From assembly GCF_003339865.1 (NCBI RefSeq), contig NZ_QPKV01000013.1, forward strand, positions 84,925 to 148,924: a DNA stretch of 64,000 nucleotides, read 5' to 3'. Within the stretch, counting starts at the first letter, position 1; every line of letters starts with the position of its first letter. The position numbers and the translations under genes are program-made. The notes under the pieces are model-generated. The model was not told where the DNA came from. It saw only the letters and a program-made list of their open reading frames with translations, and made no database searches. Shown one piece after another: positions 38,459-47,571 of the stretch. This stretch comes from Pedobacter chinensis. Lineage in GTDB: Bacteria; Bacteroidota; Bacteroidia; Sphingobacteriales; Sphingobacteriaceae.

Positions 38459-40555
38459 ATGATCGAGTTTACAAACAGAAAATCCATGATAAGCCTTCAA
38501 TTAAAATTGAAATCGTATTTACTCTTTCCCGTTTTTTTGGTCAGCTTTTCTGTTGCGGCACAAGATGAACCTTTTCATACCATTCAGTCCAGAATCAGCT
38601 CAGATTTACAAGCCGGAATTAATGATGATATTCTTGCAGGAAAGATTACTAAGGATATGGTAAACTTAAAACCAGATGGAAGCTGGAGCAATATCGATTA
38701 TGCGAATGTACAATATGACCCTTTAAGGAAGATTAAAGAAATGGCAACAGCTTATATCCGTCCATCAAATAAATTGTATGGAAATGCCACGATTTATCAT
38801 TCCATTGTTAACGCATTACAAGATTGGTTGGATAAGAATCCGAAAAATAAAAACTGGTGGTATAATGATATTTTCTATCCACAGGCAATTGGGCAAACAT
38901 TAATATTAATGCGTAATGGCAAAACATCCTTGCCAGATGATTTGGAAAACGCATTAATCCAGCGCATGGTTCGCAAATTAAGAGCTGGAGATGGTGCCAA
39001 TACATCTGATGAAGCTTTACATTATCTATATCGTGCTTGTTTAACCAAAAATAAAAGCACGCTTGATTCTGCTGCAAAATATCTTTTTGAACCTATTGCT
39101 GTTGAAGATGGTAAAGAAGGTGTCCAGGTAGATGGAAGTTATTATCAGCATGGTAAACAACAGGCTATAGCCAGCTATGGAAGAGTATTCGCAGGAAATT
39201 CGGTAAATGCTGCATTTTACTTAAGAGATACAGAATATGCATTGCCCAAAGCACAGCTGGCCATTTTAGTTAATTATTTGAAAAATACCTTCCTCAAAAC
39301 CATACGTGGCTCTTTTTACGATTTCAATGTGCGGGGAAGAGGAATTAGCCGCAAGGATTCGTTAAATGCCTTAGTCTCCGAAATGGTAAGCAAAATCAAA
39401 ATGTTCGACCCTGAAAATTCGGCTTATTGGGATGCATCAGGTTTAAGAACTTCTAATCAAAAAACTGCTCGTTATGGAGTAGAACCATCGCATACTGCTT
39501 TTTGGAAAAGCGGCTACACTTTGCATGTTCGTCCCGCTTATACTTTTAGCATTCAGGCAGCTTCTGCCAGAACATTAAGAACAGAACGCGGAAATAATGA
39601 AAATATTCTCGGTAAGTTTCTTTCTGATGGGGCAACAAATATTCAGCGAAGCGGTTCTGAGTATGCCAATTTAATGCCTGTATGGGAATGGGATAAAATA
39701 CCTGGAACCACCAGCAGAGATTATTCGACTGATCAGGGAGCTACCATTCAAAAAGAATGGGGTATTCCTGGAACAACAACATTTGTGGGCGGCGTTAGTG
39801 ACGGAATTTACGGTGCATCTACCTATGATTTAAATAATGACAGTGTTCAGGCCAAAAAAGCATGGTTCTTTTTTGATAGGGAAGTGGTTTGCCTTGGCGC
39901 AGGGATCAGTAGTGAAGCAAAAGAAACCGTTACCACAACAATTAATCAAACCTGGTTGAGGGGGAATGTAATCTCCGGCAGCACTCAAAATAAAAGTTGG
40001 ACACTTCATGACAGTATCGGTTATTTTTTCCCAAACGGAGGAAATGTAAAGATTAAACAACAAATCCAGAAAGGAAATTGGTATCGGATTAATCAGCTCC
40101 AAAATAAGGACGAAATAAAACATGAAGTGTTTAAAATCTGGTTTAATCATGGCGCACAACCTCAAAATGCTAGTTATGCTTATGTTGTAATCCCTTCTAT
40201 TAGTGAAACTGAAATGAAAAAGTACAACGCCAATGGGATAGAAATACTAAAGAATACAGAAGATTTGCAAGCGGTAAAACACATTGAACTGGATATACTC
40301 CAACTCGTTTTTCATAAAGCCGGAGCATTAAATACCAATGACCTGCTGGTAAAAGTAGACAGGCCATGTATCATTTATATTAAAGATTTAAACACTGCCA
40401 AACCAATTTTGCATATCGCCGATCCTGCCCAGGAGAATTCGAGCATTCGGGTTCAGCTTAAAATGCCAAAGCTTAAAACTGAAAAAACATTAATCTGCGA
40501 CCTGCCAGTTGGTGCTTTAGCAGGATCTACAGCAATTTTTAGCATCACAAACTAA
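38459..40555 (+). CDS. Polysaccharide lyase family 8 (hyaluronan/chondroitin AC lyase-like)
   Basis: Cleaves uronic-acid polysaccharides by beta-elimination, leaving unsaturated uronyl ends. The PL8 catalytic set is complete and spaced as in Pedobacter heparinus chondroitin AC lyase: Asn181 (DGANTSDEA), His231 and Tyr240 (YYQHGKQQAIASYGRVF), Arg294 and Arg298 (RGRGISR). The (alpha/alpha)-toroid precedes an antiparallel beta domain with HTAFWKSGYTLHVRPAY and ERGNNENILGKFLSDGATN. A signal peptide (FLVSFSVAAQ) without lipobox suggests periplasmic location. The ATG at 38486 gives a more compact signal peptide and may be the true start. Hyaluronan, chondroitin or another unsulfated polymer is possible. 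Confidence 0.92.
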   Translation: MIEFTNRKSMISLQLKLKSYLLFPVFLVSFSVAAQDEPFHTIQSRISSDLQAGINDDILAGKITKDMVNLKPDGSWSNIDYANVQYDPLRKIKEMATAYIRPSNKLYGNATIYHSIVNALQDWLDKNPKNKNWWYNDIFYPQAIGQTLILMRNGKTSLPDDLENALIQRMVRKLRAGDGANTSDEALHYLYRACLTKNKSTLDSAAKYLFEPIAVEDGKEGVQVDGSYYQHGKQQAIASYGRVFAGNSVNAAFYLRDTEYALPKAQLAILVNYLKNTFLKTIRGSFYDFNVRGRGISRKDSLNALVSEMVSKIKMFDPENSAYWDASGLRTSNQKTARYGVEPSHTAFWKSGYTLHVRPAYTFSIQAASARTLRTERGNNENILGKFLSDGATNIQRSGSEYANLMPVWEWDKIPGTTSRDYSTDQGATIQKEWGIPGTTTFVGGVSDGIYGASTYDLNNDSVQAKKAWFFFDREVVCLGAGISSEAKETVTTTINQTWLRGNVISGSTQNKSWTLHDSIGYFFPNGGNVKIKQQIQKGNWYRINQLQNKDEIKHEVFKIWFNHGAQPQNASYAYVVIPSISETEMKKYNANGIEILKNTEDLQAVKHIELDILQLVFHKAGALNTNDLLVKVDRPCIIYIKDLNTAKPILHIADPAQENSSIRVQLKMPKLKTEKTLICDLPVGALAGSTAIFSITN

Positions 40556-40585
40556 TCTATTACTTAGAAAATTTACACATACAAT

Positions 40586-41773
40586 ATGAACAAGAACAGT
40601 TTAATCATTACATTTTTAGTGTTACTAAATGCCGTTTCATTTGCTCAGAATGCGGCACGTAAACCAATGTCGCAACTTATTAATGATGAATTTAAATTTG
40701 CAGCAAATCAATACAAATTTTTAGCGAAAAACATTCCAGCAGGGAAAACACCTCAATCTTTTCAAGATGGGAAACATGTTAATTATGATATTAAATGGTG
40801 GTGCAGCGGTTTTTATTCGGGCAGCTTGTGGTATATATACGAGCAAACTAAAGATGAATCAGTAAAAAAAGAAGCTGAAGAAGCCTTAAAAGTAATTGAG
40901 CCCAATCAAACCTTTACAGGGAATCATGATTTAGGTTTTATGATGTATTGCAGCTTTGGAAACGCTTTCCGGTTAACAGGAAAGCCAGAATATAAAGCGA
41001 TAATTCAGCGATCAGCAGAATCGCTTTCTACCAGATATCATGCAAATGTAAAGGCCATCCAATCATGGAATAAAAGTAAATATTGGGATTATCCTGTGAT
41101 CATCGATAACATGATGAATTTAGAGATGTTGAACTGGGTAAGCGATAACGGGGGCGACAAGAAATTCAAGGAAATTTCCATTATCCACTCCAATACAACG
41201 ATAAAAAACCATTTCCGTCCTGATTTTAGTTCATACCATGTAATTGATTATAACGCAGAAACTGGCACTGTGAAAAGAAAGGCAACCTGGCAAGGTGCGG
41301 CAGATTGTTCAGCGTGGTCTCGCGGGCAGGGATGGGCATTATATGGGTATACCATGATGTATCGTTTTACGAAAGACCTGACCTATTTAAATCAGGCAAA
41401 AGGAATTGCACACTTTATTTTAAATCATCCAAACTTGCCTGCCGATAAGATTCCATTTTGGGATTTCGATGCACAAGGTGTGCCTTTTGCGAAACGTGAT
41501 GCTTCTGCCGGAGCGATTATGGCTTCAGCATTATTGGAGCTTGCACAATACACCGATGGCGAAGAAAAAAAGGAGTTTAAAAATTCTGCTGAAACGATGA
41601 TTTATTCATTGGCCAGTGATGCCTATCATGCTAAATTAGGCGAAAACGGAGGTTATTTACTCATGCATAGTACAGGTGCATATCCTTTAAATAGTGAAAT
41701 TGATGTACCATTAATTTATGCAGATTATTATTATTTAGAAGCATTGGCAAGGTATAAAAAATGGTATTTGTAA
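40586..41773 (+). CDS. GH88 unsaturated glucuronyl hydrolase
   Basis: Removes the 4,5-unsaturated uronic acid from the non-reducing end of the oligosaccharides made by the lyase, through hydration of the double bond. The two catalytic Asp are visible: D115 in TGNHDLGFMMYCSFGNAF and D174 in VIIDNMMNLEMLNW. DIKWWCSGFYSGSLWYIYE and CSAWSRGQGWALYGYTMMYRFTKD are further family signatures. A signal peptide (to VSFAQ) suggests a periplasmic enzyme. At 395 residues it has normal length. It follows the PL8 gene by 30 bp. Confidence 0.95.
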   Translation: MNKNSLIITFLVLLNAVSFAQNAARKPMSQLINDEFKFAANQYKFLAKNIPAGKTPQSFQDGKHVNYDIKWWCSGFYSGSLWYIYEQTKDESVKKEAEEALKVIEPNQTFTGNHDLGFMMYCSFGNAFRLTGKPEYKAIIQRSAESLSTRYHANVKAIQSWNKSKYWDYPVIIDNMMNLEMLNWVSDNGGDKKFKEISIIHSNTTIKNHFRPDFSSYHVIDYNAETGTVKRKATWQGAADCSAWSRGQGWALYGYTMMYRFTKDLTYLNQAKGIAHFILNHPNLPADKIPFWDFDAQGVPFAKRDASAGAIMASALLELAQYTDGEEKKEFKNSAETMIYSLASDAYHAKLGENGGYLLMHSTGAYPLNSEIDVPLIYADYYYLEALARYKKWYL

Positions 41774-41785
41774 CCATTAACGAAC

Positions 41786-41804
41786 AGAGATTACTCTCTT
41801 TTTG
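41786..41804 (+). terminator. Small intra-operon hairpin with T-run
   Basis: AGAGA-TTAC-TCTCT followed by TTTT. The stem is short, so readthrough is likely. Confidence 0.4.
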
Positions 41805-41839
41805 TATAATTTAGAAATCAATTTGATTAAAATCGGCAC

Positions 41840-43066
41840 ATGAAATTTAAAATAACCTTTTTTGCCTTGCTGTTAATTTCTTCACTGGTCAATGCACAAA
41901 ATAAAAAGAGCGTAACGGGAGCAGAAGATCGTGCTTTTTGGGTAAAAACCCTAAATCGAATTGCTTATCCGGTAGTTCATAATCTGGCCAACGAAACATT
42001 AAGAAAAAATATGCCGCTAGAAAAAGCACCAGGTTATGGACTGAATTTAACCAAGGTAACTTATTTGGAAGCTTTGGGCAGAACCATGGCAGGATTAGCA
42101 CCATGGATTGCACTTCCCGATGATGATTCATCAGAAGGGAAGTTGCGTAAAACAATGAGGGAAGAGCTGTTAAAAGGGCTTGCCAATGCAGTAAATCCAT
42201 CAAGTGCCGATTATTTGAACTTTAGAACAGAAGGACAGCCGATTGTTGATGCAGCCTATGTTGCACATGCTTTTTTGCGTGCACCAAAAGCACTTTGGGA
42301 GCCTTTAGATGAAATTACTAAAAAACGTTTTATAGAAGAATTTAAATCGCTTAGAACACGTACCGGCGCTTATAATAACTGGCTTTTGTTTGCCGGTTTA
42401 ACCGAAGGTTTTTTATTAAGTATTGGCGAACAATATGATCCGGCGAGGGTGCAGTTTTCTATTAATAAAATGAAAGAATGGTATGTTGGCGATAGCTGGT
42501 ATAGCGATGGTGATAAATTCAGTATGGATTATTATAACTCTTATGTAATTCATCCTATGCTGGTTGATCTTTTGAAAGTATTGGTCGATCAGAAAAAAGC
42601 ACCTCAGGCTGATTATGATGTTGCGCTAAAAAGGATGATAAGACATGCTGAGTTTTTAGAAAGATTGATTTCGCCTGAAGGAACTTACCCGGCTTTTGGC
42701 CGCTCCATCACTTATCGTACTGCTGCTTTTCAGGCTTTGGCACAAGCTGCTTTAATGGAAAAATTGCCTGAATATGTATTACCGGCACAAGTTCGCTGTG
42801 GTTTAACTAAAGTGTTTCATCATATGTTTGATGGCAATCAGAATTTTGATGACAAGGGTTGGTTGGTGCTCGGTTTTAACGGTCATCAACCAATGATCGC
42901 AGATGTTTACACCTCAACAGGAAGTTTATATTTAGCTACGCTGGGCTTTTTAAATTTAGGTTTACCCGCTGATAACAGGTTTTGGACTGATGCCCCTGCA
43001 CCCTGGACCAGTTTGAAGGCCTGGAATGGCCAATCAGTGAAAAAGGATTATAAAGTTGAGTATTAA
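41840..43066 (+). CDS. DUF2264 (GH154-type) exported protein
   Basis: Predicted exo-acting glycoside hydrolase of the DUF2264 family, whose characterised members in CAZy family GH154 are beta-glucuronidases. Visible features: signal peptide (LLLISSLVNAQ), TYLEALGRTMAGLAPWIAL, NWLLFAGLTEGFLLSIGE, WYVGDSWYSDGDKFSMDYYNSYVIHPML and PAFGRSITYRTAAFQALAQ. These give an (alpha/alpha)6-barrel pattern with several conserved acids. In this locus it could trim saturated glucuronic acid from products that the GH88 enzyme cannot process. The specific substrate is an inference. Confidence 0.85.
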   Translation: MKFKITFFALLLISSLVNAQNKKSVTGAEDRAFWVKTLNRIAYPVVHNLANETLRKNMPLEKAPGYGLNLTKVTYLEALGRTMAGLAPWIALPDDDSSEGKLRKTMREELLKGLANAVNPSSADYLNFRTEGQPIVDAAYVAHAFLRAPKALWEPLDEITKKRFIEEFKSLRTRTGAYNNWLLFAGLTEGFLLSIGEQYDPARVQFSINKMKEWYVGDSWYSDGDKFSMDYYNSYVIHPMLVDLLKVLVDQKKAPQADYDVALKRMIRHAEFLERLISPEGTYPAFGRSITYRTAAFQALAQAALMEKLPEYVLPAQVRCGLTKVFHHMFDGNQNFDDKGWLVLGFNGHQPMIADVYTSTGSLYLATLGFLNLGLPADNRFWTDAPAPWTSLKAWNGQSVKKDYKVEY

Positions 43067-43090
43067 TTCCAATAATAACGATCGGATAAA

Positions 43091-43098
43091 TATATTTG
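43091..43098 (+). promoter_or_regulatory. Possible internal promoter box TATATTTG
   Basis: Exact TANNTTTG match in the 80-bp gap before kduI, 49 bp from its start. It could allow separate expression of the cytoplasmic uronate genes. No good -33 element is seen. Confidence 0.35.
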
Positions 43099-43146
43099 CG
43101 AATAAGAATGATTTTTCAGTCTTAATCACATTCCAAATCTAATTCA

Positions 43147-43986
43147 ATGAATAAATTCGAAAGCCGCTACGCTCAAAGCCCAAAAGAAGTTAAACAAATG
43201 GATACTGCATCATTGCGGGAAAATTTTTTAATTGAAAACCTTTTTGAAGCTAATCAGGTAAATTTAACTCTATCTCATTTTGACCGTTATATTGTTGGTG
43301 GTGCCATGCCAGTTGAAGGAAAATTAGCTTTACCAAACCCTGATGACCTTAAAGCAAACTATTTTTTAGAAAGAAGAGAACTCGGTATCATCAATGTTGG
43401 TGGAAATGCAATTGTTACTGCCGATGGCGAAACCTTTGAATTAGCATATAAAGAGGCGCTGTATATTGGAAAAGGAACAAGAGAAGTTAGTTTTGAATCA
43501 GCAGATTCAGCTCAGCCAACAAAATTATACCTCAATTCTGCACCCGCACACCATACCTATCCAACCAAAAAAGTAAGTAAAGCTGATGCTGAAATTGTAG
43601 AGTTAGGTACACCTGAAACCGCTAATCACAGAGTAATCAATAAGCTTTTGGTTAATAGTGTTTTGCCTACCTGTCAATTGCAAATGGGTATGACTGAACT
43701 AAAATCAGGAAGTGTTTGGAATACAATGCCTGCACATACGCACGACAGAAGAATGGAGGCTTACTTTTATTTTGAGGTTCCTCAGGGCCAAAGCGTATGC
43801 CATTTTATGGGGCAACCGCAAGAAACCCGTCACATCTGGATGCAAAACGATCAGGCTGTAATTTCGCCAAACTGGTCTATCCACTCCGGAGCAGGAACAA
43901 GTAATTATACTTTTATTTGGGGCATGGCTGGAGAGAATCTGGATTATGGTGATATGGATCACTGTGCAATAACAGATTTAAAGTAA
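43147..43986 (+). CDS. kduI: 5-dehydro-4-deoxy-D-glucuronate isomerase
   Basis: Converts 5-keto-4-deoxyuronate (DKI), formed spontaneously from the unsaturated uronate released by GH88, to 3-deoxy-D-glycero-2,5-hexodiulosonate. The cupin-fold zinc site is intact: H197 and H199 in MPAHTHDRRMEAYFYF, E204, and H246 in ISPNWSIHSGAG. FDRYIVGGAMPVEGKLAL and GHRVINKLLV-like segments are typical of KduI. No signal peptide, so cytoplasmic. Length 279 aa matches the family. Confidence 0.96.
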   Translation: MNKFESRYAQSPKEVKQMDTASLRENFLIENLFEANQVNLTLSHFDRYIVGGAMPVEGKLALPNPDDLKANYFLERRELGIINVGGNAIVTADGETFELAYKEALYIGKGTREVSFESADSAQPTKLYLNSAPAHHTYPTKKVSKADAEIVELGTPETANHRVINKLLVNSVLPTCQLQMGMTELKSGSVWNTMPAHTHDRRMEAYFYFEVPQGQSVCHFMGQPQETRHIWMQNDQAVISPNWSIHSGAGTSNYTFIWGMAGENLDYGDMDHCAITDLK

Positions 43987-44090
43987 GAATCTCCATAAGG
44001 GCTGAAAATTATCCATGGCTTATATTTTTAGGTATTCAGAAAATGCCAGGAGTTTAATTAAACAAAATTGAGTTAGCAAATAATCAATTG

Positions 44091-45227
44091 ATGAAAAAAT
44101 TTTTTCACTGCATCTTTTCACTGTTATTTATCACGAGTTATGCATTTGCTCAGGATAAATACCCTATTATCACTATTAAAAATGGTTCTTCAATAGAGAG
44201 GGCCGATGTTTTGGTTTCCATTCCATGGACAAAAATTTTAAAAGCTGATCCGAAAATCGATACAGCAAAGTTTTTGGTCATGAATAAATATACAGAAACT
44301 GAGGTTCCGCATCAGTTGGAATATAAAGGGGAAAAAGAGGTTCAGAATTTGTTGCTGCAAGTTTCTGTCAAAGCAAAAGAGCATTTAACCCTGATTATTT
44401 TTGCGGCAAAACCAAAAGCTGTTACACCAAAAACTTATGCCCGTTATGTTCCTGAACGTAAAGATGATTTTGCATGGGAGAATGACAAAATAGCTTTCAG
44501 GATGTATGGTAAGGCATTAGAAAAAACTTCTGAAGATGCTTACGGGATTGATGTTTGGGTAAAAAGGACATCAAAACTGGTTATTAATGATCGCTATAAA
44601 AAGAATGATTATCATAAAGATCATGGAGATGGTTTAGATTATTACAGCGTAGGTTTTACCTTGGGAGCAGGAGGAATGGCGCCATACGTGAAAGATAGTG
44701 TTCGTTATTCTGGCAATTATAAAACTTCAAAAGTTTTGGATAATGGTCCGTTAAGATCGTCTTTTCAATTAACCTACGATGAGTGGGATGCTGCGGGAAT
44801 TAAAGTTAAAGTTACCAAAACAATTTCTATTGATGCAGGTTCACAACTCAATAGAATTGAAAATTTATATACATTTTCTGCACAAGGAAAAAATCTGCCG
44901 GTAGCCATTGGCTTATCCACCAGAAATGAAAATGAAAAAAAACTCCTGTTGGATAAAAACGGCATACTGGGATATTGGGAGCCCGTTCATGGTGATGATG
45001 GCATTACAGGCGTTGGCGCGGTTACCTTAAATTCCCTGAAATCTGCAACAGCTCAATCTAAACAGGCTTTGGGAATTACTGAAGTTAAAAATAACGTGCC
45101 TTACGTATATTATGCGGGCGCAGCATGGAATAAAGCAGGTAAAATCACTAATGAAAATGAGTGGTTCAGCTATCTACAGAAATATCAAAATGAATTAAAA
45201 TCACCTTTAAAAGTAAGTGTGAAATAA
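44091..45227 (+). CDS. DUF4861 family exported protein
   Basis: Exported protein of the DUF4861 family, often found in PULs for uronic-acid polysaccharides. The ATG at 44091 is preferred over the TTG one codon upstream; it starts a signal peptide (MKKFFHCIFSLLFITSYAFAQ). Visible segments include FAWENDKIAFRMYGKAL, GIDVWVKRTSKLVINDRY, HGDGLDYYSVGFTLGAGGMAPY and TKTISIDAGSQLNRIENLYTF. The fold is probably a beta-sandwich resembling galactose-mutarotase-like lyases or hydrolases. Whether it is catalytic here is unknown. Confidence 0.82.
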   Translation: MKKFFHCIFSLLFITSYAFAQDKYPIITIKNGSSIERADVLVSIPWTKILKADPKIDTAKFLVMNKYTETEVPHQLEYKGEKEVQNLLLQVSVKAKEHLTLIIFAAKPKAVTPKTYARYVPERKDDFAWENDKIAFRMYGKALEKTSEDAYGIDVWVKRTSKLVINDRYKKNDYHKDHGDGLDYYSVGFTLGAGGMAPYVKDSVRYSGNYKTSKVLDNGPLRSSFQLTYDEWDAAGIKVKVTKTISIDAGSQLNRIENLYTFSAQGKNLPVAIGLSTRNENEKKLLLDKNGILGYWEPVHGDDGITGVGAVTLNSLKSATAQSKQALGITEVKNNVPYVYYAGAAWNKAGKITNENEWFSYLQKYQNELKSPLKVSVK

Positions 45228-45249
45228 TAACCAAAAAATAAAGATAAAA

Positions 45250-46017
45250 ATGTCGTCAACTATATTTGATTTAACGGGCAAAACTGCTTTGGTAACAGGT
45301 TGCAAAAGAGGAATTGGCAAAGCAATGGCTTTGGCTTTGGCAGAGGCTGGGGCCGACGTTATCGGTGTTTCTGCTAATTTAGAACTTCAGGATAGCGCCA
45401 TAGAAAAAGAAGTTGTTGCTTTAGGAAGAAAATTTTATGCCTATCAATGCAATTTCGGAAATCGGGAAAGCACATTGGCCTTTGCTTCAAAAGTAAAGGC
45501 CGATCATCCTGTTATTGATATTCTGGTAAATAACGCCGGAACAATTTTACGTAAACCAATTGCAGAGCATCCTGATGAAATGTGGGATGAAGTGATTGCC
45601 GTAAATCAAACCGCTCCATTTATTTTAACGAGAGAAATCGGCCGTGATATGGTTGCGAGAGGAAGTGGTAAAGTAATTTTTACTGCATCATTATTATCAT
45701 TTCAGGGCGGAATTACTGTTCCGGGTTATGCTGCAAGTAAAGGAGCCATTGCTTCTTTAACAAAGGCTTTTGCTAACGAATGGGCGGCTAAAGGAGTTAA
45801 TGTTAATGCCATTGCACCAGGTTATATAGCTACAGATAATACAACTGCTTTAAGAGAGGATGAGGAAAGAAGCACATCGATTTTGGCTCGTATTCCCGCA
45901 GGAAGATGGGGAACCCCAGATGATTTCAAAGGGCCAACCTTATTCCTGGCCTCCAATGCAAGTGATTACGTTCATGGAACAATTCTAACCGTTGATGGTG
46001 GTTGGATGGGAAGATAA
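45250..46017 (+). CDS. kduD: 2-dehydro-3-deoxy-D-gluconate 5-dehydrogenase (SDR)
   Basis: NAD(P)H-dependent reductase turning the product of KduI into 2-keto-3-deoxy-D-gluconate (KDG). Classical SDR features: cofactor motif TGCKRGIG (16-23), NNAG (94-97), catalytic Ser147, Tyr160 and Lys164 (YAASK), and the ending GTILTVDGGWMGR. Together with KduI it completes the uronate branch in this operon. KDG kinase and aldolase are not in the window. It is the last gene of the operon and is followed by a strong duplicated terminator. Confidence 0.93.
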   Translation: MSSTIFDLTGKTALVTGCKRGIGKAMALALAEAGADVIGVSANLELQDSAIEKEVVALGRKFYAYQCNFGNRESTLAFASKVKADHPVIDILVNNAGTILRKPIAEHPDEMWDEVIAVNQTAPFILTREIGRDMVARGSGKVIFTASLLSFQGGITVPGYAASKGAIASLTKAFANEWAAKGVNVNAIAPGYIATDNTTALREDEERSTSILARIPAGRWGTPDDFKGPTLFLASNASDYVHGTILTVDGGWMGR

Positions 46018-46054
46018 TTTAGTCATAAGTTTTTAGTGCTTAGTCTGAAGTCCG

Positions 46055-46115
46055 AAAGACCGGTGTCCGAAGTCTTGGGGTTTTAAACCACTAACTTCGG
46101 GCACTGGTCTTTTTT
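46055..46115 (+). terminator. Terminator of the uronic acid PUL, copy A
   Basis: Long stem AAAGACCGGTGTCCGAAGT pairing with ACTTCGGGCACTGGTCTTT, then a T-run. This copy is closer to kduD. Confidence 0.8.
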
Positions 46116-46178
46116 AAGTTCATCTTTTATATCACTAAACTTTCGACTCCTGACCTCTGACTTCCGACCTTCAACTTT

Positions 46179-46223
46179 AGTACAGATTATAAATCTCCTT
46201 AATATCTTTCAGAATGGCATCAA
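46179..46223 (-). pseudogene. Duplicated 3' fragment of the carbonic anhydrase gene
   Basis: Reads DAILKDIKEIYNLY-type sequence in the minus direction, ending Tyr then TAA, as the genuine gene ends Tyr then TGA at 46352-46354. Only about 14 codons are present and it has no start, so it is not a gene. Confidence 0.75.
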
Positions 46224-46230
46224 GTCTGAA

Positions 46231-46288
46231 CGATCGGTGTCCGCAGCCTTGGGTTTTAAACCGCTAGCTTCAGGCACCGGTCTTTTTT
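46231..46288. terminator. Terminator copy B
   Basis: GATCGGTGTC pairs with GGCACCGGTC, followed by TTTTTT. The inner stem is less perfect than in copy A. Confidence 0.65.
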
Positions 46289-46351
46289 AAGTTCATCTTT
46301 TATATCACTAAACTTTCGACTCCTGACCTCTGACTTCCGACCTTTAACTTT

Positions 46352-46978
46352 TCAGTACAGATTATAAATCTCCTTAATATCTTTCAGAATGGCATCAAAA
46401 TTAATTTTTAAATCAATTAATCTACCAGTGCGGATATCGAAAACCCAACCATGAACGGTTAATCCGCGTTGTGTAATGGCTTCCTGAACAGCTGCGGTTT
46501 TAAGTAAGTTCACACATTGCTCCTGTACATTTAACTCTACCAATCTATCATAGCGTTTACTTTCATCTTCAATAGCATTCAGTTCATCTTTATGGATGCG
46601 ATATACATCACGAATGTTTCTTAACCAGGGATTGAGAATTCCCATATCTGCCGGTTGCATTGCCGCTTTAACCCCCCCACAATTGTAATGGCCACAAACA
46701 ATAACATGCTTTACTTTTAAATGGCGAACCGAGTAGTTTAAAACGGTCATTACGTTTAAATCAACATTGTTCACCAAGTTAGCTACGTTACGGTGCACAA
46801 ATGCTTGTCCGGGCTGGATACCCATTAAATCCTCTGCAGTTACACGGCTATCAGAGCAACCGATATATAAAAATTCCGGACTTTGACCTTTTGATAGCTC
46901 TGAAAAATATTCAGGGTTAATTGATAATTTGTCGGCTATCCATTTTTCATTGTTCTTAAAAACATTTTCTATATTCAT
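46352..46978 (-). CDS. Beta-class carbonic anhydrase
   Basis: Zinc enzyme interconverting CO2 and bicarbonate in the cytoplasm. Zinc ligands and the catalytic dyad are visible: Cys41, Asp43 and Arg45 in YIGCSDSRV, and His97 and Cys100 in VIVCGHYNCGGV. VHRNVANLV and the C-terminal GWVFDIRTGRL are family features. The length (208 aa) is normal. Its last ~45 bp are duplicated downstream at 46179-46223. Confidence 0.95.
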   Translation of the reverse strand: MNIENVFKNNEKWIADKLSINPEYFSELSKGQSPEFLYIGCSDSRVTAEDLMGIQPGQAFVHRNVANLVNNVDLNVMTVLNYSVRHLKVKHVIVCGHYNCGGVKAAMQPADMGILNPWLRNIRDVYRIHKDELNAIEDESKRYDRLVELNVQEQCVNLLKTAAVQEAITQRGLTVHGWVFDIRTGRLIDLKINFDAILKDIKEIYNLY

Positions 46979-47033
46979 ATTTTGTTGCTTTAAAATTTAA
47001 TAGGGTATACTTTTTTGATGATTTAAATAGTCG

Positions 47034-47543
47034 TTATTCTGAAATAAAATTAAAAAAAGATTTTCTGATTTCTGCCAGTTCTTCATCAGTTATGGGGTTA
47101 TTGGCATTAAAATAATGATGTCCTTTAAAAACCATTTCCATGTAATTAGCTGTCATAAAAAATGGCGTTACAAATCCATCAGGTAAATCGCCATCGGTAC
47201 CTACTGCAATTAGTTTTACTGTTTTGCCTTTTAAATTCCGGCCAACTTCTTTGTTCAAAGTTACCCAATCTGTTAATCGATCGAAAAGATTTTTCATTCT
47301 GCCGCTCATTGAATACCAGTAAACCGGCGTAGCAAAAATAATATGTTTGTGATAGAGGATTTCTTTCGCAAAAAGATCAAACTGATCTTCCTGAGGGTAT
47401 TGATTGTCGTAATTATAAGGTAAGAAATAATGTTCCAACAAGTTTAATCTATTGCAGTCGATTCCCTCCGTTAATTTGCTGATAAACTTATGAGTATCTC
47501 CATTTAAGCGGGCACTTCCGTTAATAATTAGAATTTCAGGCAT
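47034..47543 (-). CDS. NADPH-dependent FMN reductase / flavodoxin-like fold protein
   Basis: Cytoplasmic flavoprotein with the FMN phosphate-binding loop INGSARLNGDTHKFI (residues 6-20) and the isoalloxazine-contacting ATPVYWYSMSGRMKNLFDRLTDW segment. It belongs to the NADPH-dependent FMN reductase / NAD(P)H dehydrogenase group, probably reducing quinones, azo compounds or similar. At 169 residues it is a typical short member. The tandem repeat array begins about 28 bp upstream of its start, so its promoter must lie close to or in the array edge. Confidence 0.85.
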   Translation of the reverse strand: MPEILIINGSARLNGDTHKFISKLTEGIDCNRLNLLEHYFLPYNYDNQYPQEDQFDLFAKEILYHKHIIFATPVYWYSMSGRMKNLFDRLTDWVTLNKEVGRNLKGKTVKLIAVGTDGDLPDGFVTPFFMTANYMEMVFKGHHYFNANNPITDEELAEIRKSFFNFISE

Positions 47544-47571
47544 AGTTTATTAACAAAATAAAATTTCAAAT

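Larger units (their letters stand above)
46042..46400. repeat. Tandem duplication of ~180 bp including the 3' end of the carbonic anhydrase gene
   Basis: Segment A (46042-46223) and segment B (46224-46400) share the terminator hairpin, the stretch TTTTTTAAGTTCATCTTTTA, the run CTTTCGACTCCTGACCTCTG, and the last ~45 bp of the carbonic anhydrase coding region. Segment B holds the real gene end. Hairpin arms differ between copies at several positions. Confidence 0.85.
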
